DNA of 6,365 nt from Pelotomaculum sp. (GTDB taxonomy: Bacteria > Bacillota > Desulfotomaculia > Desulfotomaculales > Pelotomaculaceae), in contig JALHFC010000081.1 in the NCBI GenBank assembly GCA_022839445.1, forward strand, positions 1-6,365. The letters are read 5' to 3'. Positions 1 through 5,228 of this stretch are shown here, one piece after another (the stretch's first letter is position 1; each line of letters begins with the position of its first letter). The notes under the pieces were generated by a model that saw nothing but the letters and a program-made list of their open reading frames with translations, searched no databases and was not told where the DNA came from. A program made the position numbers and the translations under genes.

Positions 1-905
1 GCTGTTTTGAGCATGATCAAAGAAGGAAGGGAAAGCGCGGTCACCGCCATCATGAAGGAAAGGGCGGTTCCGATACCTACCCCCTTATAGACCAATGCTT
101 CGGCTATGGGCAAAGTGCCGAAGATATCTGCATACATCGGGACCCCTACAATAGCGGCAATAAATACAGAATACCACTTGTCCTGCCCCAGCACCGCAGA
201 TATGACATTTTCAGGTATCCAGTTATGAATGACAGCGCCAATGCCGACACCAATCAGGATATAGAGCCATACTCTTTTGACAATATTAAGCACTTGTTCT
301 CTGGAATAGTCAAGTCGCTCTTTTACGGTCAATGCCTCTTGATCTATATCAACCGCTGCATTGCTATAAACAAAAGGCTCTACATAATTTTCTAGTTTAG
401 CTCTGCCGATGAAGGTCCCGCCAATCACGGCAAGAATAAGCCCGGCAACAACATAGGCGAAGGCTATCTTCCAGTTAAATATACTGGCGAGAAGAAGGAT
501 GGATGCCAGATCAACCAGCGGAGATGAAATTAAAAATGAGAATGTAATCCCCAATGGCAGGCCGGCACTGGTAAATCCAATAAACAACGGTATCGATGAA
601 CAAGAGCAGAAGGGCGTTACGGTACCCAGCAAAGCTCCTAAAACATTTCCTGTCATCCCCTTGTATCCGCCTAATATTTTTTTTGTTCTCTCAGGGGGAA
701 AGAAGCTTTGGATGTAGGATATTGTAAAAATAAGCACAGAAAGTAATAGAAGTATTTTCACAACATCGTACACGAAAAAATGAATACTCCCACCAAGTCT
801 ATCCTGGACACTAAGCCCCAAAACCTGCTCTACAAACTTTTGGGCCAGATCGGACAGCCATTGCATCTTTAGCAATTGATTGTTAAGCCATTTAAATATA
901 AACAC
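1..905 (-). CDS. ArsR-linked permease (PF03773/ArsP-YraQ type), C-terminus cut by window edge
   Basis: This is a polytopic inner-membrane permease of the family that includes ArsP and YraQ. Family members are linked to efflux of arsenic species or remain uncharacterised. I translated 301 codons from a GTG at 905, with AGAGGTGG at 913-920 seven bases upstream. Hydrophobic segments lie near residues 43-65, 88-111, 117-143 and 147-163, and further ones follow a hydrophilic loop around 168-205. The family hallmark TPFCSCSSIPLFIGF spans residues 97-111, with the Cys100-x-Cys102 pair as the probable thiol or metal site. A second conserved block, GVPMYADIFGTLPIAEAL, is near residues 260-277. Relatives have about 310-350 residues, so only the last few tens of codons are missing. 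The gene starts 28 nt after arsR and is surely its operon partner, which points to metalloid-induced efflux. The substrate cannot be read from sequence: arsenite, organoarsenical and another thiol-reactive toxin are all possible. Confidence 0.88.
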   Translation of the reverse strand, partial: MFIFKWLNNQLLKMQWLSDLAQKFVEQVLGLSVQDRLGGSIHFFVYDVVKILLLLSVLIFTISYIQSFFPPERTKKILGGYKGMTGNVLGALLGTVTPFCSCSSIPLFIGFTSAGLPLGITFSFLISSPLVDLASILLLASIFNWKIAFAYVVAGLILAVIGGTFIGRAKLENYVEPFVYSNAAVDIDQEALTVKERLDYSREQVLNIVKRVWLYILIGVGIGAVIHNWIPENVISAVLGQDKWYSVFIAAIVGVPMYADIFGTLPIAEALVYKGVGIGTALSFMMAVTALSLPSLIMLKT

Positions 906-933
906 CGTACAGCCACCTCTAATGTCTGTTTAT

Positions 934-1260
934 TTAATCATTACAGCATCGATCCGGGTTCATTTCCTTACAAATGCAATTTTCCTTGCCGGAAGTGATG
1001 TCGCAAAAGAATTGCTTTGTTTTGGCAATGCCGTCGGCACTAAGAGAATAATACGTCCATTTCCCCTCGTTTCGTCCAACAACCAAACCACACTCGCACA
1101 GCAGTTTCATATGATGTGAGAGGGTGGACTGGGATATTTGAAACTTCTCTAAGATCATACAGGCACATAATTCTCCGCAAGAGAGCATATCAACAATCAT
1201 CGCCCTTTTGGGGTCGCCTAACGCTTTAAATACCCTAGAACCTTCTATAATAAATTTCAT
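934..1260 (-). CDS. arsR: ArsR/SmtB-family metalloregulatory repressor
   Basis: A 108-residue winged-helix repressor. Family members sit on the operator and leave it when As(III) or a similar thiophilic ion binds cysteines. FKALGDPKRAMIVDML (residues 11-26) is the classic ArsR opening. ELCAC places Cys32 and Cys34 in the helix where the E. coli arsenite site lies. SQSTLSHHMKLL (43-54) is the recognition helix, and EGKWTYYSL (65-73) is the wing. Cys total is ten, including Cys55, Cys57 and a C-terminal cluster at 95, 97, 105 and 106, which is unusually many. I chose the ATG at 1260 because the ribosome site at 1270-1275 sits nine bases upstream. An in-frame GTG at 1272 overlaps that site and is unlikely. 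The gene is first in an operon with the downstream permease, and its upstream promoter carries an inverted repeat, which implies autoregulation. Arsenite or antimonite is the likeliest inducer, but this is inference. Confidence 0.93.
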   Translation of the reverse strand: MKFIIEGSRVFKALGDPKRAMIVDMLSCGELCACMILEKFQISQSTLSHHMKLLCECGLVVGRNEGKWTYYSLSADGIAKTKQFFCDITSGKENCICKEMNPDRCCND

Positions 1261-1269
1261 CCATATGCG

Positions 1270-1275
1270 CACCTC
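1270..1275 (-). promoter_or_regulatory. Ribosome binding site that sets the arsR start
   Basis: Read on the minus strand the bases are GAGGTG, nine bases before the ATG at 1260. The site overlaps the alternative in-frame GTG (1272-1270), so that longer start would have no ribosome site of its own. Confidence 0.7.
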
Positions 1276-1284
1276 ACATTCAAC

Positions 1285-1322
1285 TTTTTCGATATGTTAA
1301 TAATATGTGCCCTATCGAAAAA
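1285..1322. promoter_or_regulatory. Probable ArsR operator (perfect 10-bp inverted repeat)
   Basis: TTTTTCGATA at 1285-1294 and TATCGAAAAA at 1313-1322 are perfect inverted copies separated by 18 bases. One arm fills the promoter spacer directly after the -35. The other covers the predicted transcription start just past the -10. Two helix-turn-scale contacts bracketing the -10 fit repression by an ArsR dimer or a pair of dimers. The TATCGA core resembles operators of other Gram-positive ArsR proteins. Binding itself is inferred. Confidence 0.65.
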
Positions 1323-1328
1323 TGTCAA
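1300..1328 (-). promoter_or_regulatory. Sigma-A promoter of the arsR-permease operon
   Basis: Read on the minus strand, TTGACA (1328-1323) and TATTAT (1305-1300) are separated by exactly 17 bases. The -35 is perfect and the -10 matches five of six. Transcription should begin near 1293, leaving a leader of about 30 nt before the arsR ATG. Confidence 0.8.
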
Positions 1329-1536
1329 TATGAACTTTTAATAATATTTTGTAAAATGCTTGGGAATTATCTAACCAATAAAATATGGTGGCATTGTAAT
1401 CTATTAGAATTAATTTTCCAACCAACACCCAAACCCTCTTTTTGCTAAAAATTCCTGCCCCAATATTTTGTTTAGATGTGTTATTATTATGATAAAAGGG
1501 GGTGCAAAGCTGCGCTTAAAACTTTAATAATATCTA

Positions 1537-1543
1537 GAAGGGG
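1537..1543 (+). promoter_or_regulatory. Ribosome binding site that sets a TTG start
   Basis: GAAGGGG lies seven bases before the TTG at 1551. It supports starting the secreted protein there, so that the signal peptide is N-terminal. The earlier in-frame ATG at 1476 would add 25 residues of unlikely character. Confidence 0.65.
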
Positions 1544-1550
1544 TGGTCTT

Positions 1551-2825
1551 TTGAAAAGGAAGCACATTTTTACGCTGGCTTTGGTGATTTTAATGGTATC
1601 TGCTTCCCTTAGCGCTTTTGCCGCTGATAACGTCCAGTTACAAGTAAACGGCGACATGGTACCGGCGCCCGGACTGTATATTGAAAACGACTCTTGCATG
1701 ATCCCTGTGGACAATTTCGCCCGCCTTGCCGGGGCCGATGTCCGGGTGTCTAACGCCAGCGACTTCGCCATCACTGAGAACGGGGAGACCTTAAGCCTAT
1801 CTATAGGGGAAAAGGAAGCCTCGTTGGGGGACAAGCTCATATCACTTCCTGTTGAGCCGCTCAAAGTAGGGAATACTATTTTCGTTCCCCTACGCGCCGT
1901 CGGCAGCGCCTTTGGTTTTGAAGTCGGCTGGGATGGGGGGCAACGCTTGGTCACGTTAACCCGCAATGAAACCAGGGACGGCATGTCGGTGTCCGACTTG
2001 CTGGTTAAGTCAACGGCGGCAAGCCTGGAATGCAACACGTACTCCATGGAAGGCCTGTTCAACATCGACATGGACATCACCGCAGACGGAAAGGCCGTTG
2101 ATGAAGCCCCCAAAAACATCACCTCAAAATTAAGTGGCCAAATTCAAAACGATCCTTTCCAAGTATATCTGAGCCAGACAATCACACCCGTTGTCGAAAA
2201 CAATATCCCGGAAATGGTTGTAGAAACATATTTAGACCAAGAAAAAATGTACATCAAGATTCCCGGGCAAAGCTGGATCGTCCAGGATGTACCTTTCACT
2301 CCCGAATTTTGGAAACAACAACAGGATATCCAGTCCGACCCCTTGAAGGCAGTTGCACAGATGAAGGAAATGGGAATTCTTTTGAACTACGGTAACGATG
2401 TGACGGTTAACGGCACAGACTACTATGTTTTAAACGCTACCCTGGATATGGACAAGTTCAGACAAGGCTATCAAAATTTATTCCAGCAAGCAGCACAGGG
2501 AATGCCACAAGACTTAGCCCCCGACGCCCCGGCGGACATGCAAAAACAAATGCAGGAACTTTTTGAAAACGCCGTCATGGAATATAACTACTCGGTCTTG
2601 ATCAATAAGGAAACACTGATCAGCGACATCATCAGCTTTGACGCCCGGATCGAAATGACCATGAAGAACCCCGAGCCCGTGGTGGAAGGCGGGGAGCAAC
2701 AAGACGGCGAACCACAAGAAGTCCATATGAAAATGAAACTCAATGGTGATATCACCATTAGCGGTCTTGGCGACCCATTCAATACCCCGGACTTGAGCGG
2801 CGCCAAGGAAATGACAATCCAATAA
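1551..2825 (+). CDS. Secreted protein: copper-amine-oxidase-like N-terminal domain plus DUF6612-like domain
   Basis: A 424-residue exported protein from a TTG start. Residues 1-24 form a Sec signal peptide: MKRKH, a hydrophobic core, then SAFA with cleavage before ADN. Residues about 28-138 match the copper amine oxidase N-terminal-like domain (PF07833). Its typical elements are VNGDMV (32-37), IPVDNFARLAGA (51-62) and FVPLRAVGSAFGFEVGWD (111-128). This domain is common in cell-surface proteins of spore-forming Clostridia and is not itself an oxidase; no amine oxidase catalytic domain follows. Residues about 145-424 are rich in beta-strand-like stretches and resemble the DUF6612/LolA-like lipoprotein fold, for example YLDQEKMYIKIPGQSW and the DYYVLNATLD segment. 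That second assignment is from memory of the family and is less certain. There is no lipobox, TM anchor or sortase motif, so the protein is probably released or wall-associated. It stands alone between the divergent arsR operon and perR. Its function is unknown. Confidence 0.85.
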   Translation: MKRKHIFTLALVILMVSASLSAFAADNVQLQVNGDMVPAPGLYIENDSCMIPVDNFARLAGADVRVSNASDFAITENGETLSLSIGEKEASLGDKLISLPVEPLKVGNTIFVPLRAVGSAFGFEVGWDGGQRLVTLTRNETRDGMSVSDLLVKSTAASLECNTYSMEGLFNIDMDITADGKAVDEAPKNITSKLSGQIQNDPFQVYLSQTITPVVENNIPEMVVETYLDQEKMYIKIPGQSWIVQDVPFTPEFWKQQQDIQSDPLKAVAQMKEMGILLNYGNDVTVNGTDYYVLNATLDMDKFRQGYQNLFQQAAQGMPQDLAPDAPADMQKQMQELFENAVMEYNYSVLINKETLISDIISFDARIEMTMKNPEPVVEGGEQQDGEPQEVHMKMKLNGDITISGLGDPFNTPDLSGAKEMTIQ

Positions 2826-2853
2826 TCTAACGGTTCGACAAGATAAAAACTTA

Positions 2854-2889
2854 TACAGGCTGCCATCTTTAACAGGACGGCAGCCTGTA
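2854..2889 (+). terminator. Hairpin terminator after the secreted-protein gene
   Basis: TACAGGCTGCC (2854-2864) pairs perfectly with GGCAGCCTGTA (2879-2889) around a 14-base loop, 28 bases past the stop codon. The 3' flank is AT-rich (ATATTAAT) but has no true T-run, so efficiency on the plus strand is uncertain. On the minus strand the hairpin is followed by TAAGTTTTTATC, which looks more like a terminator tail. Confidence 0.6.
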
Positions 2890-2993
2890 ATATTAATGGA
2901 AAACAGTTAATAAACCAACAGATCTTTGATGATTATACAGGATAAATAGTTTAATCTGCAAGGGCTATTTTACAACCCATATTAATTTTTAAG

Positions 2994-3022
2994 TTGACAA
3001 AATTAAATTGTTAGATTATAAT
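2994..3022 (+). promoter_or_regulatory. Perfect sigma-A promoter of perR
   Basis: TTGACA (2994-2999), a 17-base spacer and TATAAT (3017-3022) match the consensus at all twelve positions. The expected start is near 3029, giving a leader of about 24 nt with AAAGG (3037-3041) as ribosome site. A promoter this strong would normally be held down by a repressor, and a Per box overlaps its -10. Confidence 0.85.
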
Positions 3023-3030
3023 AATTACAA
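3016..3030. promoter_or_regulatory. Per box overlapping the perR -10
   Basis: The 15 bases match the Per-box consensus TTATAATNATTATAA at every defined position except one (C at 3028). The box covers the whole -10 element, so a bound PerR dimer would block RNA polymerase. Further half-sites follow: TTGTAA at 3033-3038 makes a palindrome with TTACAA at 3025-3030, and ATTACAA recurs at 3047-3053 over the start codon. Confidence 0.78.
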
Positions 3031-3052
3031 TCTTGTAAAGGTATAAATTACA

Positions 3053-3472
3053 ATGGCAAAAAATACGCTAAAAAAACTTGGTCTTAAATTGACCCCCCAA
3101 AGACTGGCTATTTTAAACCTGCTTGAAGGCAATACAAAACACCCATCTGCGGAGGATATATACAACAAATTAAAACCTCAGTACCCCTCGCTATCGCTGG
3201 CAACAGTTTATAATACCCTAGAGGTGCTGGTAAAAGCAGGGGAAGTGCATGAGATAAGGATAAAGGCTGGGAAAAGGTGTTTTGATCCGAATCCTATCCC
3301 TCATGGTCACTTTTTGTGCCGGATTTGTGAATCTGTTTTTGATTTAGATATTAAACCTTTGGAAATACAAACTCCGTGTAGCATCAAGGGCTACCTGTTG
3401 GAAAATTATATGATTTATTTTTACGGAATTTGCCCCGAATGCCAGGAAGGGGACAATATCAAAGACCGGTGA
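3053..3472 (+). CDS. perR: PerR-type peroxide-sensing Fur-family repressor
   Basis: A 139-residue Fur-superfamily repressor, a normal length for PerR. TPQRLAIL (14-21) and LSLATVYNTLEVL (47-59) form the winged-helix DNA-binding domain. The regulatory metal ligands known from B. subtilis PerR can be placed: His30, Asp78, His84, His86 and Asp97. The aspartate at the last position, rather than the glutamate usual in Fur, favours PerR. In that family Fe(II) at this site lets H2O2 oxidise the histidines, which releases DNA. CRIC (Cys89, Cys92) and CPEC (Cys127, Cys130) form the structural Zn site. The ATG at 3053 has AAAGG eleven bases upstream, somewhat far, and a leader of about 24 nt. A Per box over its own promoter implies autorepression. 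The Hrb gene follows 90 nt downstream on the same strand and is a likely co-regulated target. Fur or Zur identity is less likely given the ligand set and operator. Confidence 0.9.
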   Translation: MAKNTLKKLGLKLTPQRLAILNLLEGNTKHPSAEDIYNKLKPQYPSLSLATVYNTLEVLVKAGEVHEIRIKAGKRCFDPNPIPHGHFLCRICESVFDLDIKPLEIQTPCSIKGYLLENYMIYFYGICPECQEGDNIKDR

Positions 3473-3562
3473 AGAGTGACCTCAAAAATAATTGGAATGG
3501 GGGTGACCAGCGGGGACAAAATGTCGCTTTGTAGTAAAATTATTGTATGAGGAGTTGAAAAA

Positions 3563-4255
3563 ATGGACCTGAAAGCTTTGCACAAAATCAGTTACGGTCT
3601 TTATATCATTACCTCTCGCAAAGAAAACCGTCATAACGGCCAGGTGGCCAACACTGTTTTCCAAATCTCTACTGATCCGTTAACCATCGCCATCAGCCTT
3701 AATAAAAATAATTTAACAAACCAGTTTGTGAAGGAAAGCAAACTTTTTACAGTGTCTGTGCTTGCCCAGGATGTTCCCCTGTCCTTAATCAGCCAGTTTG
3801 GATTTAAGTCCGGCCGCGAAGTAGACAAGTTTAAAGGAATTAATTATAAACAAGGGAGCACAGGGGTATGTTACCTGGTGGACGGTATTTTAGCTTATAT
3901 TGAAGCCGAAGTAATCCAGGTGGTTGACGCCGGCACCCACGACATCTTTATCGGCAAAGTCACCGGCGCGGAAACCTTAAGTGAAGGTGAGCCTTTGACC
4001 TATGCCTATTATCATCAGGTGAAAAAAGGAGGCATACCTAAAACAGCGCCACTTCCTCAACTCGCTATAAAAGAAAATAGTGGGCAAAGTAAAGTGGGCA
4101 AATATGTCTGCTCAGTATGCGGCTACGTTTACGATCCAGAAACCGGAGACCCCGAACATGGCGTCCCGCCCGGCACACCTTTCGAAGCACTACCCGAAGA
4201 CTGGACCTGCCCGCTGTGCGGTGTGGGGAAAGACCAGTTTGCCAAAGAGGAATAA
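3563..4255 (+). CDS. hrb: High-molecular-weight rubredoxin (flavin reductase-rubredoxin fusion)
   Basis: A 230-residue two-domain electron carrier. Residues about 1-155 are a flavin reductase-like FMN-binding domain: the opening resembles the family (LHKISYGLYIITS), with GQVANTVFQIS at 26-36. Residues about 156-179 are a linker. Residues 180-226 are a complete rubredoxin with CSVCGYVYD (Cys183, Cys186) and CPLCG (Cys216, Cys219) as the four Fe ligands, plus the usual DWTCP. In Moorella a protein of this architecture takes electrons from NADH and passes them to the flavodiiron protein FprA, which reduces O2 or NO. The same cytosolic role is inferred here, though no flavodiiron or rubrerythrin gene lies in the window. 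GAGGAG at 3549-3554, eight bases before the ATG, fixes the start. The 90-nt gap after perR has only a weak promoter candidate (TAAAAT at 3535-3540 without a good -35) and no terminator, so read-through from the perR promoter is plausible. Confidence 0.9.
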   Translation: MDLKALHKISYGLYIITSRKENRHNGQVANTVFQISTDPLTIAISLNKNNLTNQFVKESKLFTVSVLAQDVPLSLISQFGFKSGREVDKFKGINYKQGSTGVCYLVDGILAYIEAEVIQVVDAGTHDIFIGKVTGAETLSEGEPLTYAYYHQVKKGGIPKTAPLPQLAIKENSGQSKVGKYVCSVCGYVYDPETGDPEHGVPPGTPFEALPEDWTCPLCGVGKDQFAKEE

Positions 4256-4328
4256 CCCCCGCACAGTTCGTAAAACAACTGCGATAATTTAACCCCGGCC
4301 CGCCCGCCAGGACCGGTAAATAAAACAG

Positions 4329-4344
4329 GGGGACATGCGTCCCC
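4329..4344 (-). terminator. Terminator of vapBC (minus strand)
   Basis: GGGGAC (4329-4334) pairs with GTCCCC (4339-4344) around a four-base loop. Read on the minus strand the hairpin is followed by CTGTTTTATTT, a fair U-tract, 14 bases beyond the vapC stop. On the plus strand no T-run follows. Confidence 0.55.
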
Positions 4345-4346
4345 GA

Positions 4347-4382
4347 AAACCCCTACATCACTCGTTAACAATGTAGGGGTTT
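4347..4382 (+). terminator. Terminator of hrb, overlapping the vapC 3' end
   Basis: AAACCCCTACAT (4347-4358) pairs perfectly over 12 bp with ATGTAGGGGTTT (4371-4382) around a 12-base loop, with TATT after the final T-run. On the minus strand it is also followed by TTTTC, so it may work both ways. The loop and right arm are coding: they hold the vapC stop codon and final codons. Confidence 0.75.
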
Positions 4383-4759
4383 ATTACAAGCAGTCCTTCA
4401 ATAAATTTAAAGTGCTTTGTATTTAGCGTAAATAAAACAGCTTTGTTAACTGAAGCTGTCGCTGCAATTATTGCGTCCATGGGTTCTAACCCGTGTGAGG
4501 CGCGGAATTTGGCCAGATACCTACCGGCAACAGTGGCCACCTGCTCATCTACCGGAACCTGCTCAAATATCCCAACCAGTGTCTTTATTGCCCCAACACG
4601 TTGCTCGGTCATTCTCGGAGCCGCCATAAGTTCCAGTATAGTGATCGTAGATATTAATCCGTCGAAACTGCCGTTTTCAATTTCCTCCAGGAATCTAGTT
4701 GCTTGGGGAACATTGCGTAAATGGTCGATGATTATGTTGGTATCGCTAACAATTTTCAA
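4358..4759 (-). CDS. vapC: VapC-type PIN-domain toxin (ribonuclease)
   Basis: A 133-residue PIN-domain protein, the usual VapC length. VapC toxins are Mg-dependent endoribonucleases, often cutting tRNA or rRNA, held inactive by the partner antitoxin. Three of the usual acidic residues are clear: Asp6 in VSDTNIIIDHL, Glu43 in ITILELMAAP, and Asp95 in LEPMDAIIAA. The fourth conserved block reads TLNTKHF (111-117), with Asn113 where some relatives have Asp. Start: the frame is open further upstream, but the TTG at 4759 gives a canonical PIN N-terminus and has AGGAGG at 4770-4775 ten bases before it. It overlaps the end of the antitoxin gene by 14 nt, so translation is probably coupled. The last four codons before the stop, and the stop itself, lie inside or next to the hrb terminator hairpin. 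Cellular target unknown. Confidence 0.88.
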   Translation of the reverse strand: MKIVSDTNIIIDHLRNVPQATRFLEEIENGSFDGLISTITILELMAAPRMTEQRVGAIKTLVGIFEQVPVDEQVATVAGRYLAKFRASHGLEPMDAIIAATASVNKAVLFTLNTKHFKFIEGLLVINPYIVNE

Positions 4760-5018
4760 ACCCGTCCAGCCTCCTACCGGAACCTTTGCGGATGCTTTCC
4801 ACATACTCCAAACCACTCATTTCCATATCCGACAGCAAACCAGCCGTTTGCGCTACCACACCTTTTTTGGACCTATCCTTCCGGTTGACCCTAAATACCA
4901 ACCTGCTACCTCCCTCAATGTCTACTGAAAGGACATCCCCCTCTTTGATGTTTAACCCTTTCCTGAGTTTAGAAGGTATTACTACCTGCCCTCTTGAGGA
5001 AACAATGACTTTATACAT
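4746..5018 (-). CDS. vapB: VapB-type antitoxin, AbrB/MazE-like swapped-hairpin DNA-binding protein
   Basis: A 90-residue antitoxin. Residues about 1-45 form an AbrB/SpoVT/MazE-like swapped-hairpin DNA-binding domain: VIVSSRGQVVIPSKLRKGL (4-22), then IKEGDVLSVDIEGGSRLVF (24-42). The C-terminal half (about 46-90), with KKGVVAQTAGLLSDMEMSG and YVESIRKG, is the expected toxin-binding tail. ATG at 5018, with AGG nine bases upstream inside a GGCAGG context, is a modest ribosome site. The stop overlaps the vapC start by 14 nt, the classic antitoxin-first arrangement. By family knowledge the antitoxin, alone or with toxin, represses its own promoter, and the promoter region carries a phased repeat that could be the operator. 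The name vapB rests on pairing with a PIN toxin; mazE-like would describe the fold equally well. Confidence 0.87.
   Translation of the reverse strand: MYKVIVSSRGQVVIPSKLRKGLNIKEGDVLSVDIEGGSRLVFRVNRKDRSKKGVVAQTAGLLSDMEMSGLEYVESIRKGSGRRLDGFENC
4770..4775 (-). promoter_or_regulatory. Ribosome binding site that sets the vapC TTG start
   Basis: Minus-strand AGGAGG lies ten bases before the TTG at 4759 and inside the coding end of vapB. A near-perfect ribosome site paired with a weak start codon would keep toxin output below antitoxin output. That consequence is inferred. Confidence 0.7.
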
Positions 5019-5020
5019 AT

Positions 5021-5056
5021 TTACTTACCTGCCTTACATGTCTTATTTTACTTAAC
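5021..5056. repeat. Four 9-bp-phased TAAG motifs upstream of vapB
   Basis: On the plus strand CTTA occurs at 5024, 5033, 5042 and 5051, exactly nine bases apart. Each nonamer also starts with T (TNNCTTANN at 5021, 5030, 5039 and 5048). The outer two extend to an 8-base identity, TTTACTTA at 5020-5027 and 5047-5054. The array spans from the predicted -10 to the ribosome site. Candidate antitoxin operator; function inferred. Confidence 0.5.
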
Positions 5057-5082
5057 ATATCACCGGCCACATTATTTGTCAA
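5054..5082 (-). promoter_or_regulatory. Promoter of vapBC
   Basis: Minus-strand TTGACA (5082-5077) and TATGTT (5059-5054) are 17 bases apart. The -35 is perfect and the -10 matches four of six. Transcription would start near 5047, within the phased TAAG array, giving a leader of about 30 nt. Confidence 0.65.
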
Positions 5083-5151
5083 CAAAATAGCTAATTTTAT
5101 AACCCTTAACGGCAACCGGGCATTGCCGGAGTAATGGCTGAATAAATGCTT

Positions 5152-5201
5152 AAAAAACAAAAACGGCATCCATACACAGGTAAACCGTGTAAGAATACCG
5201 T
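5152..5201 (-). terminator. Strong composite terminator downstream of the cotH transcript
   Basis: Minus-strand ACGGTAT (5201-5195) pairs with ATGCCGT (5169-5163), one G-U pair included. Inside is a second stem, ACACGGT with ACC-GTGT carrying a one-base bulge. T5-G-T6 (5163-5152) follows directly. This is a good intrinsic terminator for the cotH transcript and any small gene after it. It also shields vapBC from read-through. Confidence 0.72.
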
Positions 5202-5228
5202 CATGGAAACCGGGCCGAGTGATTTTTA

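Noticed and set aside
1465..1493. Possible promoter for the secreted-protein gene (TATGAT at 1488-1493)
   Set aside because: Several overlapping -10-like AT-rich hexamers exist, but none has a convincing -35 at 16-18 bases, so no precise promoter can be supported.
1476..1550. N-terminal extension of the secreted protein from the ATG at 1476
   Set aside because: It would bury the signal peptide 25 residues in, and the extension has odd composition. The TTG at 1551 has a good ribosome site.
1487..2122. Long minus-strand open frame inside the secreted-protein gene
   Set aside because: It is an antisense shadow: the plus-strand frame has a ribosome site, signal peptide and recognisable domain, while the minus frame matches no family I know.
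2933..2941. Direct repeat TTATACAGG (2851-2859 and 2933-2941)
   Set aside because: A nine-base repeat in AT-rich intergenic DNA is plausible by chance. One copy is simply part of the terminator stem.
3515..3540. Per box or promoter directly upstream of hrb
   Set aside because: The AT-rich stretch matches the Per box poorly, and the TAAAAT hexamer lacks a good -35. The GACA-AAA-TGTC hairpin is too short to call a terminator or operator.
4443..5055. Plus-strand open frames opposite vapB and vapC
   Set aside because: They lie antisense to two well-recognised toxin-antitoxin genes, with no ribosome site or family features.
5110..5128. CGGCAA/TTGCCG hairpin between vapBC and the cotH terminator
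   Set aside because: Six base pairs, no U-tract on either strand and no gene ending next to it, so no function can be supported.
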